Positions 32,321 to 41,412 of a DNA stretch of 58,936 bases are shown here, piece after piece (within the stretch, counting starts at the first letter, position 1; the number at the start of each line of letters is the position of its first letter). The notes beneath the pieces are model-generated. The model was not told the DNA's origin and did no database searches. It saw nothing but the letters and a program-made list of their open reading frames with translations. The translations under genes were made by a program, and so were the position numbers. Location: positions 1 through 58,936 of the forward strand of contig PSLA01000015.1 in NCBI GenBank assembly GCA_040289295.1, in the 5' to 3' direction. This DNA is from J051 sp040289295 (GTDB lineage Bacteria > Armatimonadota > Fimbriimonadia > Fimbriimonadales > ATM1).

Positions 32321-33559
32321 ATGCTTCCGAACGTGGTCACCCTTCTCTGCGCTCTGCTCGTGGCACCGCCGGTGCAGTTTGGCTTCGCGGAAACGCGGCT
32401 CGATCTCCAGCGCCCCTTCCCCCTGGGCGGATACACGGAGCGACGCGACCGGATGGCGGACTCGGGCGGCGACCCACTGTGGATTCGCGCCCTGACGCTC
32501 GCCCAATGCGAAACCAAGGTCACCTTCGTCTCCGCTGAGCTGCTGACGATTCCTGGTTCGCTCGTGGAAGAGGTCCGCCACAGGCTGGGAGACGACCGCA
32601 CGCTGTTCATTGCTGCCACGCACACGCACTCTGCACCGGACAGCCAGATGTTCAACCGGCGAATGACGTTCAAGATCCCTGGCATCGCCCTGTTCGATGA
32701 GAGGCGCTTGCAGGAAGTAGCTGGGCTGGTCGTGGATGCGATCCGACGCTCGGAGCCTAAAGACGAGGTTGTGCGAGTGGAGGTGCGAGAAGGGTGGGCA
32801 CGTGCTAACCGCGCGCGAGTTGAAGGTGGGCGACCGCTGCGAACGGTTACGAGCGTGCACCTGTTGGGCAAGCGAACCTCGGTTACACTGCTTCACTACG
32901 CGGCGCACCCGACGCTTCTCTCTGAGCATTGGAACGTTACTCACGGGGATTGGCCTGGGGCGTGGGCAGGGCATGGGCGGAGGCGGGTGTTCTTCAACGG
33001 CGCAATGGGCGATCTGTCGCCGGTTGCGGCGTCGCCGAGAGTGATGGCGGCGACTCTGGATGCCTCGCTGGAGGTTGGCGTACGGCGCACGTTTGAGCGG
33101 CCGCGTCTCGCTGTGGAGCGCGCGAGTGTGGTGCCCGGCAGGCCTCGTCCTCACCCCAACTTTGCGGCCAGGAACTCGCTGCCAGAGCCTCTGGCCGCGA
33201 CGCTGGTGGAGCGCTTCGCCCCACCCAGCGGTGAGGTGATCGTGGTGCGCCTGGGCAGCGTGGCGTGGATTGGCGTCCCTTGCGAACTTGCGTCCTTGCC
33301 CGGCCTGCGCATCATGGATGCTGCAAAACGCCAGGGCATCGAGAACCCGCTGGTCGTGAGCTTCGTAAATGAGTGGATGGGCTACGTAGTTACACCGGAG
33401 CAGTACGACGCGGGTGAATATGAGGCGACGCTTTGCCTCTACGGGCCGGGGACTGCGGAACGGGTCGTCTCAGCCGCGGTGCAGGCGCTTATCGCGCTTT
33501 TCGACGTGGCGGATGACGTTTGCACCTGTGGCGCTCCCTCCGGGAAAGGATTGGGGTAA
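32321..33559 (+). CDS. neutral/alkaline ceramidase-like exported protein
   Basis: The 412-residue protein has a signal segment (MLPNVVTLLCALLVAPP). Similarity to neutral ceramidase N-terminal domains is suggested by the ATHTHSAPD, FFNGAMGDLSP and VNEWMGYVVTPEQYD-type motifs. Full neutral ceramidases are about 650-750 residues, so this is a shorter relative. The lipid-amide substrate is inferred only from the family. The start at 32321 is chosen for the signal peptide; the frame is open from 32195. Confidence 0.75.
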   Translation: MLPNVVTLLCALLVAPPVQFGFAETRLDLQRPFPLGGYTERRDRMADSGGDPLWIRALTLAQCETKVTFVSAELLTIPGSLVEEVRHRLGDDRTLFIAATHTHSAPDSQMFNRRMTFKIPGIALFDERRLQEVAGLVVDAIRRSEPKDEVVRVEVREGWARANRARVEGGRPLRTVTSVHLLGKRTSVTLLHYAAHPTLLSEHWNVTHGDWPGAWAGHGRRRVFFNGAMGDLSPVAASPRVMAATLDASLEVGVRRTFERPRLAVERASVVPGRPRPHPNFAARNSLPEPLAATLVERFAPPSGEVIVVRLGSVAWIGVPCELASLPGLRIMDAAKRQGIENPLVVSFVNEWMGYVVTPEQYDAGEYEATLCLYGPGTAERVVSAAVQALIALFDVADDVCTCGAPSGKGLG

Positions 33560-33584
33560 CGGCCGCAACGATCTGTGGAGCTTG

Positions 33585-34769
33585 TCACCAATTAATCCGA
33601 AAAGCGATGCGATAAATGGCGCGCTTTAGGCTCGCCTCGGCAGCGGCAGCGGCCGCCTGGGAACCACCCGTTGCGTCGCCTGGCTCGAACCGGATGAGCG
33701 TCTTGCCTCGTGCGAGAATGCGATCGCCGCTTGCCGACACTTCGAACACCTGTGGAACAGAGTCAAAAAATCGGTTTAGCGGCTCGATGACTTGATTGGC
33801 GCGCTCTTCGGCGTCTTCGCCACGAAATCGGAACAACTCTTCGTTGCCAAGCATGACAACCACTCCTTCATCCTCAATCTTATAGCCGACACGAAAGTCG
33901 GTGGTTACCTTGCTCCGCTCTATTGGAACCTGTTCCTTGGCCAGCAGCGCCTTCAGGCGCTCGGCGCGAAGGCGGCTTGGAGGGTGCGTTCGCATGATGC
34001 CCCAATCGAACCGTGGGCTGTTCTTCTCCCGGAACGCGAGCCGCTCCATAAATGTGAGAAGCCCCACTGGGTTGTATTTCGACCGCAGCATATAGTACAT
34101 CGCAGTGCGGTCAGCATCTGTCTCAGCCTCTTGGCTCCATCCGCTCGTCAAAGCAGTGAGCAGCAAGTCCTGCCCGATGAGCGCGAGGTTCGCGTCGCGC
34201 ACTGAGCCCGCGAGCAACGCGGCGATGACCACAGGTAGCGTGAACATTTGCGTTCGTTCCTGCTGGCGACTCATCGTGATAAGGTGGCGGTTCGCCGCAT
34301 GTGCGATTTCATGTGCAAGCACCGCCGCCAATTCGTCATCTGATTGCACGAAGCTCAGCAGACCGCTGTTGACGTAGATCAATCCGCCTGGAATCGAGAA
34401 CGCGTTGACGTCCTCGTCCTGCACGACCTTGAACGTGTATTCGAACACGCTGTGCCGTTTGTCTCCGTATGTGGCGACTACGTGGTACTCGCGGCTGACG
34501 GCTGCCAGTACCTGGCCGATGCGGTTGACGCGCTCGAGCAGCGTTGTATCCTGCGACAACTTGATCTGCTTCTCAATCTCAGCCGCGTACTTCTGCCCCA
34601 GTTCGACATCCCGCTTCAGTTCCTCCTGGTGACGCTGATCCTGCTCCGTTTGAGCAAAGCAAGGGAGCGAGGCGCCGGCAAGCACAAGGGCGACGGCTGG
34701 GGTTAGGCGAAGAAGGCGTGGCACTCGTGTCATCAGACGTTCGGCTTGGGGCGGTGGGTTCAGCCTCAT
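33585..34769 (-). CDS. M48 family metalloprotease, exported
   Basis: The 394-residue protein begins with a signal peptide (core LTPAVALVLAGASLPCFA). The zinc site HEIAH is in VLAHEIAHAANRH, and a downstream Glu in AETDADRTAMYYM completes the M48 site (BepA/Oma1-like). BepA-type proteins act in outer-membrane protein quality control. The ATG at 34769 overlaps the rtcA TGA as ATGA; an internal ATG at 34733 is an alternative. It is the last gene of the rpsU-pgpH cluster. Confidence 0.9.
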   Translation of the reverse strand: MRLNPPPQAERLMTRVPRLLRLTPAVALVLAGASLPCFAQTEQDQRHQEELKRDVELGQKYAAEIEKQIKLSQDTTLLERVNRIGQVLAAVSREYHVVATYGDKRHSVFEYTFKVVQDEDVNAFSIPGGLIYVNSGLLSFVQSDDELAAVLAHEIAHAANRHLITMSRQQERTQMFTLPVVIAALLAGSVRDANLALIGQDLLLTALTSGWSQEAETDADRTAMYYMLRSKYNPVGLLTFMERLAFREKNSPRFDWGIMRTHPPSRLRAERLKALLAKEQVPIERSKVTTDFRVGYKIEDEGVVVMLGNEELFRFRGEDAEERANQVIEPLNRFFDSVPQVFEVSASGDRILARGKTLIRFEPGDATGGSQAAAAAAEASLKRAIYRIAFRINW

Positions 34770-35821
34770 CAGGGTTCTACGCGAATCTCACCCCGTTCGT
34801 TCTCACGGCCGAGCAAGGTCAGGCGAACCGGGATGTACTGCTTAACGACCCAAACCACCGTGGCCAGGGTTGAGGTTATGCGATTAGTGGTGAACGCGGC
34901 AGGCTCCCTGCAAAGCGCGGCAGGGAGAACCAATTGATCCGCAAGATGGGCATCGACGCCACAGCCACTGTTCAAGAACTCTATGAATTCAGAGTACGCC
35001 TCCTCTACAACCTCTTCTATGGGCTTGCCCTTCTGGCCGAGCGACTGCCCCCCGCCGAAGCCATGCTCCATCCGAGCGGTAACCGTTACTGCCGCGCCCG
35101 GAGCGCCAGCTTGCGGCCGAAGCACGCGCACACCGAGCTCGAGTCCATCCCTCCGCGCGAGAGCCTCGAGGCGCTCGACCGCCCGCGATCGAACGTGCTC
35201 GGGCAGCTCGCTCGTTACGATCGCCGCCGTCGCGCTCACCATACCGCCTGGATCCGAGAAATCGAATCCGCACAAGGCGCTCGGCTCCACCTCCATTTCT
35301 ATCTCCCCCGCGCCGCCGCTCGCGTATCCTGCATGGCAGAGGGACGTCCAGGCGCCTATCCCCGCTTCGCCGAGTGCAGGCAGCGCTACCAGTTCGAGGT
35401 ACTCGTGCGTCGGAGCGTACGGCACGTGCGTCCCCCCACGGAGTCGGAAACCGCTTAGCCGCCCGGCCTGCGAAAGCGGTACGACGAGCGTTTGCGCGAT
35501 CAATGTCGCGCTGCCGCTGGGAGACACACGCGCAACCTTGGAGATATCAAGGTTGCCGCGATACGGTCGTAGAGCTGAGCGCGGCTGAAAGAGGATTTCC
35601 GAGTCTCCCAGCTCCCCCTTTGAGATTGCGTCTGTGCACAGTGTGAAGATGCGCAGGAAGGCGAGATCCACCGGATTTACGCCCGGACGCTGAAGCCCAC
35701 CGCGAACGTTTGCGATTCGGACGGCCCGACCCGTCAGCGCCGAGAGAGCCAGCGCAGTGCGAACGATGGATCCTCCGCCTTCGCCGTGCGCCCCATCAAT
35801 CTCAAGGAACTCTACTTGCAA
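34769..35821 (-). CDS. rtcA: RNA 3'-terminal phosphate cyclase
   Basis: RtcA converts an RNA 3'-phosphate to a 2',3'-cyclic phosphate via a His-AMP intermediate. The 350-residue protein has GGSIVRTALALSALTG, RLRGGTHVPYAPTHEYLE-like text, HGFGGGQSLG and the catalytic His in DAHLADQLVLPAAL. The usual RPGL.PQHL segment is changed to QRPGVNPVDLA. It starts at TTG 35821, overlapping the CNNM gene by 20 nt. RtcB is not nearby. Confidence 0.92.
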   Translation of the reverse strand: MQVEFLEIDGAHGEGGGSIVRTALALSALTGRAVRIANVRGGLQRPGVNPVDLAFLRIFTLCTDAISKGELGDSEILFQPRSALRPYRGNLDISKVARVSPSGSATLIAQTLVVPLSQAGRLSGFRLRGGTHVPYAPTHEYLELVALPALGEAGIGAWTSLCHAGYASGGAGEIEMEVEPSALCGFDFSDPGGMVSATAAIVTSELPEHVRSRAVERLEALARRDGLELGVRVLRPQAGAPGAAVTVTARMEHGFGGGQSLGQKGKPIEEVVEEAYSEFIEFLNSGCGVDAHLADQLVLPAALCREPAAFTTNRITSTLATVVWVVKQYIPVRLTLLGRENERGEIRVEP

Positions 35822-37166
35822 CCTCCCTTTCCTCTTCCTGGGGCAGTTGCTCGATGATCACTCGTCGCACGCGACGGCCGTCGGTGTTCTCAACAACCAA
35901 GCGCCACCCTTCCCATACCACAGATTCCCCTTGCTGCGGCTGTCTGCCGAAGAGCCCGAACACAAATCCGCCGACGGTGTCGTACTCCTCGCTGTGGATC
36001 GAGAGCCCGATCTCGCCGTTCAGGTCGTCGAGGTTCATCCTTCCGTCAACGGAAAAGCGGCCGTCCGGAAGTTGGATGACTTCCGGCTCCTCCTCGTCGT
36101 ACTCGTCCACGATCTCTCCGACGATCTCCTCGACGAGGTCCTCGATGGTCACGACGCCCGCCGTTCCTCCAAACTCATCTTGAACCACCGCCATCTGCGT
36201 CTTCCCGCTGCGAAACTCTGCAAGCAGTTGTTGGAGGCTCTTACTCTCTGGGATGAACAGCGCTGGACGCATGAGGTCGGAGAGTTTCGCCGAGTTGCCA
36301 GTTGCCAGAGCGGCGAGGATGTCCTTCGCGTGAACGATGCCAACGATGTTGTCAATCGTTTCGTGGTAGACCGGGATGCGCGTGTGCCCGCTCGTGCGAA
36401 TCACCTCGGCGACCTCTCCAATCGAGGCGTTCACCTCGACGGCGTGCACATCCGTCCTGGGCGTCATCACCTCGCGAGCGACGGTTTCGCTGAACTCGAT
36501 AATGGAGTAAATCATCTCTCGCTCATCCTCGACGAGGTCGCTGGTCGGGTTAATACTCTCCACTATCTCTCGCAGGTCATCCTCGGTCAGCACAGGAGCG
36601 GAGAACAACGGCTCGGTCCCCAGGCGCGCCGCGAAGAATCCCCCTAAGCCCTCCGCGAGTAGCACAAACGGAGAAGCAACCACTCGAGCCAACCACAGGA
36701 ACAGGCGCAGGCGCAACGCCCACGTCTCGCTGTGCATGCGTCCATACCCACGCAGGGGAAGCTCAAAAACCGCAACGTTCACGACCGCGACGAGAAGCAC
36801 CGCCGCAACCACGACGAGCCCAACGCCAAAGCCGTTCCCTTCCGGCAGGATAGACGCACTGAACGCGACCGCGCAGAACGCCGCAGCACAAAAGATGCCC
36901 GCGCGCAACAGATGCGAGAACACGTGACACGTTGCCTGATGACGCTGCGACTCGTCCACGAGCGACTGCAGCACCGGTGCGCGCGAGTCCTTCTCCTCGG
37001 AGAGTGACCGGATTCGCGAGCGCTTCAGCCCCGAGAGAGCGCCCTCGGCTAGATGCACAAGTCCATTCAGCAGCAACAGGAAGAACACCACCGCAAATGC
37101 AACCCACCCGTCGTCGAGCGTCATGCGCAGCGTAACCGCCCCCAACAACGGTGCGCCACCTATCAT
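35802..37166 (-). CDS. CNNM/CorC-type membrane protein with CBS domains
   Basis: The 454-residue protein has an N-terminal DUF21 transmembrane domain (about 1-170), two CBS domains (EVMTPRTDVHAVEV..., then LRPALFIPESKSL..., about 195-320) and a C-terminal CorC/HlyC domain (VDGRMNLDDLNGEIG). It is probably involved in magnesium or cobalt homeostasis. The start at 37166 overlaps the upstream stop as ATGA; an in-frame start at 37226 would overlap further and is less likely. Confidence 0.92.
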   Translation of the reverse strand: MIGGAPLLGAVTLRMTLDDGWVAFAVVFFLLLLNGLVHLAEGALSGLKRSRIRSLSEEKDSRAPVLQSLVDESQRHQATCHVFSHLLRAGIFCAAAFCAVAFSASILPEGNGFGVGLVVVAAVLLVAVVNVAVFELPLRGYGRMHSETWALRLRLFLWLARVVASPFVLLAEGLGGFFAARLGTEPLFSAPVLTEDDLREIVESINPTSDLVEDEREMIYSIIEFSETVAREVMTPRTDVHAVEVNASIGEVAEVIRTSGHTRIPVYHETIDNIVGIVHAKDILAALATGNSAKLSDLMRPALFIPESKSLQQLLAEFRSGKTQMAVVQDEFGGTAGVVTIEDLVEEIVGEIVDEYDEEEPEVIQLPDGRFSVDGRMNLDDLNGEIGLSIHSEEYDTVGGFVFGLFGRQPQQGESVVWEGWRLVVENTDGRRVRRVIIEQLPQEEEREVASRVP

Positions 37167-37870
37167 CGTCCCGTCACCCCGAACAGAAAGACTGCAAGCA
37201 AAATCCCAAGAGTCGCGCCAAAACACAACTCGAACAACGAGTGAATTCTCGTCTCATACCGACTCTGCGCAATCATCGCGGCGAGGAAGACGCCGATCCC
37301 CGACACGACGAGGTTCCCCGACAGGAACACAATCGCGCCCGCAAGAAAGAAACCGAATGCGGCATGCCCGCTGACCAACCCGCCCCGCAACACCTGCCCA
37401 CGCTTGCCTAACCCTTTGCCGACAACGACGAGGATGAACAGAACGAGCGCCCCAAGCACCATCTTGGGGACGATGTGTTGGTCAACGTCTGGCGATGACA
37501 GTTGTAACTTGATGTCTTGCCAGCGCCCCTCGCCAAGCAACAGCAGCAGTGCGGCAGTCATTGCCGTTACGGACGTGATGAGCACACCGCCCGCCGCCAT
37601 GTCCTTCGCCATCTTGGCAAGCGGATGGTATTTCGGCTGCACCATGTCCACAACCGCCTCGATCGCCGAATTAAACATCTCCGCGACAAGAACGAAGCTG
37701 ATCATGAACAGCAGCACCAGCAGGTCGCGAACGCGGAGGTTGAAGTACACGCCCATCAATAGCACAAGGACGACCACGTACAGATGCACGCGCATGTGTC
37801 GCTGCGTTCGGAAGGCGTACACGACGCCGTTCACAGCGATCACGAACGGACGGAAGAGGTCGCGTGCCAT
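37163..37870 (-). CDS. dgkA: diacylglycerol kinase fused to a PAP2-like domain
   Basis: In this 235-residue protein, residues 1-125 are the small prokaryotic DgkA fold (FNSAIEAVVDMV and a conserved AKDMAAGGVLI), which phosphorylates diacylglycerol or undecaprenol. Residues 140-235 add helices with SGHAAFGFF and SRYETRIHSLFE, matching PAP2 phosphatase signatures (SGH; SR-x5-H-x3-E where D is usual). A kinase and a phosphatase in one polypeptide could act in lipid-carrier recycling. The true start is taken as ATG 37870. Confidence 0.85.
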   Translation of the reverse strand: MARDLFRPFVIAVNGVVYAFRTQRHMRVHLYVVVLVLLMGVYFNLRVRDLLVLLFMISFVLVAEMFNSAIEAVVDMVQPKYHPLAKMAKDMAAGGVLITSVTAMTAALLLLLGEGRWQDIKLQLSSPDVDQHIVPKMVLGALVLFILVVVGKGLGKRGQVLRGGLVSGHAAFGFFLAGAIVFLSGNLVVSGIGVFLAAMIAQSRYETRIHSLFELCFGATLGILLAVFLFGVTGR

Positions 37871-38316
37871 CAGTGAGGTAACGACCCCCAGTTCGGAGAC
37901 GGTCGAAGGCCGGCTGCCCGCACAGCGTCGAGCGTCCGCTGCATCATCGCATCGTACTTCGCTTGCGTCTCGTGCGAATAGCCCAGCAGGTGCAATGCGC
38001 CGTGCACCGCGAGGCATGCACACTCGGTTTCGATGGATGTGCCGTGTTCCGCCGCCTGCTCTTCGGCGATGGGCAAGCAAATGACTACGTCTCCCAGGTG
38101 CTCCACGTCCTCCTGTTCGAAGCCTCCGCCAGCGGGAAAACTCAGCACGTCGGTCGCACGATTCTCGCCTCGGAACAGGCGGTTGAGACGGCGAACCTCC
38201 GCGCGGTCCGCGAAAACGACCGTTATGTGTGACGGAGGGTGATCTTCTGCCTCAAGCATGGCTTCCAAAGCCACGCGGACTCGCTGCGCTCGCGGCCGCC
38301 GCGTCGTCCTGTTCAT
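37870..38316 (-). CDS. ybeY: endoribonuclease YbeY
   Basis: YbeY is a zinc-dependent endoribonuclease acting in 16S rRNA maturation and ribosome quality control. The 148-residue protein ends with the zinc-binding signature HGALHLLGYSHET. The segment TVVFADRAEVRRLNRLFRGENRATDVLSFP is also conserved. The start is not certain: ATG 38316 gives the usual N-terminal length; 38259 and 38352 are alternatives. It overlaps the end of pgpH by about 65 nt and is followed directly by dgkA. Confidence 0.93.
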   Translation of the reverse strand: MNRTTRRPRAQRVRVALEAMLEAEDHPPSHITVVFADRAEVRRLNRLFRGENRATDVLSFPAGGGFEQEDVEHLGDVVICLPIAEEQAAEHGTSIETECACLAVHGALHLLGYSHETQAKYDAMMQRTLDAVRAAGLRPSPNWGSLPH

Positions 38317-39796
38317 CGTTTGGATTCTGTGCTTCGACAAGTACGCTTTCACCTTGTGCCGTAGGGTAAGGCAGCCGCTCGTGGCTCAACGCAACAAGCG
38401 TCGTAACGAACGAGTCCACGATCGTCTGCAGATCTCGGAAGTGCAGTTCCGAGTCATCCAGTTGCCCATCGTCGCGCACATCTTGGACGATCTCCCAGAT
38501 GAGCGCGCGCAACCGGCCCGGGTTCTGCTTCTTAGCCGTGCGCGCGGCCGCCTCGACGCGGTCGGCAAGCATCAGGATGGCTGTCTCCTTAGTTTTCGGT
38601 CGCGGGCCGGGATAGCGATAGTGCTGCTCAATCGCAGGGTCCTTCTCGCTACCCGACTGCGATGCCTTATGATAGAAATACGTAATGAGGCTGGTGCCGT
38701 GGTGCTGCTCGATCGCGTCGAGAATGGGTTGAGGTATGCGGTGCATCCGTGCCAGCTCGAATCCGTCGTGCACGTGCGCTTCGATAACGCGCGCGCTGAG
38801 CGAAGGCGCAAGACGCTCGTGCGGGTTCTCGCCTTGATTGTTCTCGATGAAGAAGTCCGGGCGGTTCATCTTTCCAATGTCGTGGTAGTACGCCATCGCG
38901 CGACACAGCAGCGCGTTCGCTCCGATCGCAGCAGCCGCCTGCTCCGCGAGGTTGCCGACCATAACGCTGTGAGCATAGGTTCCCGGAGCGCGCATGAGCA
39001 ACTCGCGCAGCAGAGGCTGCTCAGGGCTGCAAAGTTCGTGAAGCGTCCAATCCGAAACGAGCGCGAACGCCCGTTCGAACATCGCTATCGTTAACCAAAA
39101 CAGACACGTCGCAACGAAACCCGCAATCGCCGCCCAGCCTGCCGCGAGCGCGATGAGCGCAGGCGTCCCACCGGCGTACCACGCCGATGCGGCGGCGACC
39201 ACACCGGCGGTCAGCACCGTGATTTGCGCCGCACGCAAAACGTCGGACCGCTGACGCAACGGCGTTACGGCATGAGCAGCGTACCCCGCCGTCAGCCACG
39301 CCGTCCACAATATCAACGGACCCACCGCACCGGTGAAGCCGAGCGCCAGGGATGGCAGCGCCGTCGAGAACAGCGCCATCCTCGGCCCAAGCAACGCGCC
39401 GATCAGCAGACCCATCGCAATCACCGGCGTGAGCAGAAGATATGCAGTCGGCGCGAAGGCGTCGTTCGACAGGCTCAGCGCCTTAACCACGATCTGAAGC
39501 CCGCCCACCGCAAGAATCGTCGTTACCAAAAGGATCCGCAGCACCGTAACAGGAGGCAGACCCTCGATCGGATACTTCCGCACGTGTAGCGCCGCAAGCG
39601 CAAGACCCAGCCCGGATAGAGCGGTTACCGCCCCGAACGTCGCCGCATCGAATGGAGGAATCGCGTGCGCCAGAAGCAACAGGGCAACAACCACCGCAGA
39701 GCCAAGGATGCCCACCGTCCAGCGGATCGCCTCGGGCGCTCGCCACACTGGGAGCGCCCGCAACCAGGAAGTTCGTTTGATTCTGGAGTTGCTCAT
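38252..39796 (-). CDS. membrane HD-domain phosphohydrolase (PgpH-type)
   Basis: In this 514-residue protein a hydrophobic N-terminal part with about seven to eight transmembrane segments (residues 25-245) is followed by an HD domain (GTYAHSVMVGNLAEQA, YYHDIGKMNRPDFF, AHVHDGFELAR and QHHGTSLITYFY). PgpH proteins hydrolyse cyclic di-AMP, so a role in c-di-AMP turnover is likely. The extracellular 7TMR-HDED sensor usually found in PgpH is missing, so the protein is shorter than the family. It lies 42 nt after rpsU. Confidence 0.88.
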   Translation of the reverse strand: MSNSRIKRTSWLRALPVWRAPEAIRWTVGILGSAVVVALLLLAHAIPPFDAATFGAVTALSGLGLALAALHVRKYPIEGLPPVTVLRILLVTTILAVGGLQIVVKALSLSNDAFAPTAYLLLTPVIAMGLLIGALLGPRMALFSTALPSLALGFTGAVGPLILWTAWLTAGYAAHAVTPLRQRSDVLRAAQITVLTAGVVAAASAWYAGGTPALIALAAGWAAIAGFVATCLFWLTIAMFERAFALVSDWTLHELCSPEQPLLRELLMRAPGTYAHSVMVGNLAEQAAAAIGANALLCRAMAYYHDIGKMNRPDFFIENNQGENPHERLAPSLSARVIEAHVHDGFELARMHRIPQPILDAIEQHHGTSLITYFYHKASQSGSEKDPAIEQHYRYPGPRPKTKETAILMLADRVEAAARTAKKQNPGRLRALIWEIVQDVRDDGQLDDSELHFRDLQTIVDSFVTTLVALSHERLPYPTAQGESVLVEAQNPNDEQDDAAAASAASPRGFGSHA

Positions 39797-39838
39797 GCGT
39801 TGCCCTCGCTACGGCGGAGGGCGAGCCGCGCGTGCGCC

Positions 39839-40018
39839 TTAGCGCGCAGGGCGTCGACTTCGCCGACGCCGCAGCTCACTCGGCTTCTCGTAGTAAGCCT
39901 TTTCCTTCAGGCGTCGGAGAATCCCGGCCTGCTGGACCTTCTGGTTAAAGCGCTTCAACGCGCTGTCAATGCTTTCGTTCGGCTGTACCGTAACTTCAAC
40001 CAATTCTTGTCTCTCCAT
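39839..40018 (-). CDS. rpsU: 30S ribosomal protein S21
   Basis: The 59-residue protein reads MERQELVEVTVQPNESID at the start and then a KRFNQKVQQAGIL, RRLKEKAYYEKPSE and Arg-rich tail, as in S21. It is read from ATG 40018 and ends at TAA 39839. No strong Shine-Dalgarno is seen. A small GC-rich hairpin lies just upstream and a TAAAAT box near 40050. It heads the pgpH-ybeY-dgkA-CNNM-rtcA cluster, a position also seen in related Gram-positive gene orders. Confidence 0.92.
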   Translation of the reverse strand: MERQELVEVTVQPNESIDSALKRFNQKVQQAGILRRLKEKAYYEKPSELRRRRSRRPAR

Positions 40019-40191
40019 AGGCGGGCGGAGCCGCCGCTTGGATTCATTTTACCCCATCGGCTGCCCGAGCCGGCTCCGAGAGGGCGCAAACCCGCCCCCC
40101 GAGAGTCCCGTGGATGTTACGTGCACCCACCCCTCCCTTCCGGTTTGTTCGGGTGCCGAGTACGGCAGACTCCTGCCCACGTCTCGTGCGC

Positions 40192-40197
40192 CATAAT
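40192..40197 (+). promoter_or_regulatory. -10 box for the glycosyltransferase gene
   Basis: CATAAT lies 16 nt upstream of the ATG at 40214, with a GGGAG between them, so this gene probably has a short leader rather than none. Confidence 0.4.
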
Positions 40198-40213
40198 CGG
40201 CTTGGGAGCGACG

Positions 40214-41368
40214 ATGAAGATCCTAAGATTCATGGGCTGTCCGCTCAACCAGTTCGCCTCCCTCGAGCGCTTCATCCTCAGCCAAGCCGTCGAGATGAAC
40301 CGCCGCGGGCACGCGATGGAAGTCGCCTGGGACGGCGTGCGGAACCCTGACGCCGCCAGGCAGGCGCAGGAGTTCGCCCCTTGCGTGAAGATTCACTTCG
40401 ACCTGCCCGACCCGACGCCGCCGCGAGCGCCCATGCTCCGCATCAAGTACTTCTTCCGCGTGCTCCCGCTCATCCGAAGCGGGGGATACGACCTCGTCCA
40501 TCTCTACTTCGACCCGTCGGCACGAATCATCAACAACATGCGCCTGCTGCTCGGGAAGGCCAGAATCGTGCGCACGATGGGCACGGTGCCCGACCCGCGC
40601 ACCACCAACCCGCTCCTGAAGAAACTCAAGGCGTGGTACTGGCGCTTCAACCTTCGCAACGTCGACGCGGTCATCTGCGTCTCCACGCCCGTGCTCGAGG
40701 CGCTCGCACAACGCGGCATTCCGAGGTCGAAGATGGTCGTTGTTCACAACGTAACCGACACGGGGCACTTCCGGCGCACGGTCGAGCGTCCTTGCGGGCG
40801 AGAGTGCCTCGGCCTAACCTTCGTCGGTCGGCACCATGAGGTCAAGCGCATCCCCGTCCTTCTGGAAGGGATGCGAATCCTCCGCGACCAGCACGGAGTG
40901 AGCGACGTGGTCCTTACGCTCGTCGGCGACGGCGAGCTACGCCAGGAGCACGAGCGCATGGTGGAGCAGATGGGTCTACAGGAGAGCGTTCGCATTTTAG
41001 GCCAAAGGAAGGACGTTCTCCGCATCCTGAACGAGGAGACGGACGCGTACGTAACCGCTTCGCGCCTCGAAGGGCTGCCGTGCGCGGTTCTCGAGGCGAT
41101 GGCGACCGAGCTGCCCATCATCGCCTCCGACATCGGCGAGCACAAAGAGGCGGTCGAGGACGGCGAGAACGGCTTTCTGTTCCGCCTGAACGACGCCGCG
41201 GATTTCGCAGAGAAGGTGCTCGCCCTCCGCGCCCTCCCCGACCGAGGTCGCGAGATCGGCAAGCGGAACCGCGAGAAGATCATCCGCGACTTCAGCGTGC
41301 AGTCTTGGATCGAGAAGGAGCTGGCGGTCTACGAGCGCCTCCTCTCTGGCTCGTTTCGAGGCGCGTAG
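40214..41368 (+). CDS. GT4-type glycosyltransferase
   Basis: The 384-residue protein has a GT-B fold. N-terminal landmarks are GCPLNQFASLERFI and YDLVHLYFDPSARI. The C-terminal nucleotide-sugar domain has VGRHHEVKRIPVLLEG, LVGDGELR and the E-x7-E motif in ASRLEGLPCAVLEAMA. It probably acts on the cytoplasmic face of the membrane in glycan or glycolipid synthesis. No other glycan genes are adjacent, so the product is unknown. Confidence 0.92.
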   Translation: MKILRFMGCPLNQFASLERFILSQAVEMNRRGHAMEVAWDGVRNPDAARQAQEFAPCVKIHFDLPDPTPPRAPMLRIKYFFRVLPLIRSGGYDLVHLYFDPSARIINNMRLLLGKARIVRTMGTVPDPRTTNPLLKKLKAWYWRFNLRNVDAVICVSTPVLEALAQRGIPRSKMVVVHNVTDTGHFRRTVERPCGRECLGLTFVGRHHEVKRIPVLLEGMRILRDQHGVSDVVLTLVGDGELRQEHERMVEQMGLQESVRILGQRKDVLRILNEETDAYVTASRLEGLPCAVLEAMATELPIIASDIGEHKEAVEDGENGFLFRLNDAADFAEKVLALRALPDRGREIGKRNREKIIRDFSVQSWIEKELAVYERLLSGSFRGA

Positions 41369-41412
41369 GCGCGGCCGCAAGCTTAAAAACGAGGTATTCT
41401 GCGCCTTCCCAC

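Noticed and set aside
32279..33154. 291-codon minus-strand ORF over the ceramidase-like gene
   Set aside because: It is antisense to the gene with a signal peptide and family motifs.
35757..36647. 296-codon plus-strand ORF over the CNNM gene
   Set aside because: It is antisense to a gene with clear CBS domains.
39665..40213. N-terminal extension of the glycosyltransferase
   Set aside because: It is antisense to pgpH and rpsU; ATG 40214 starts the domain directly.
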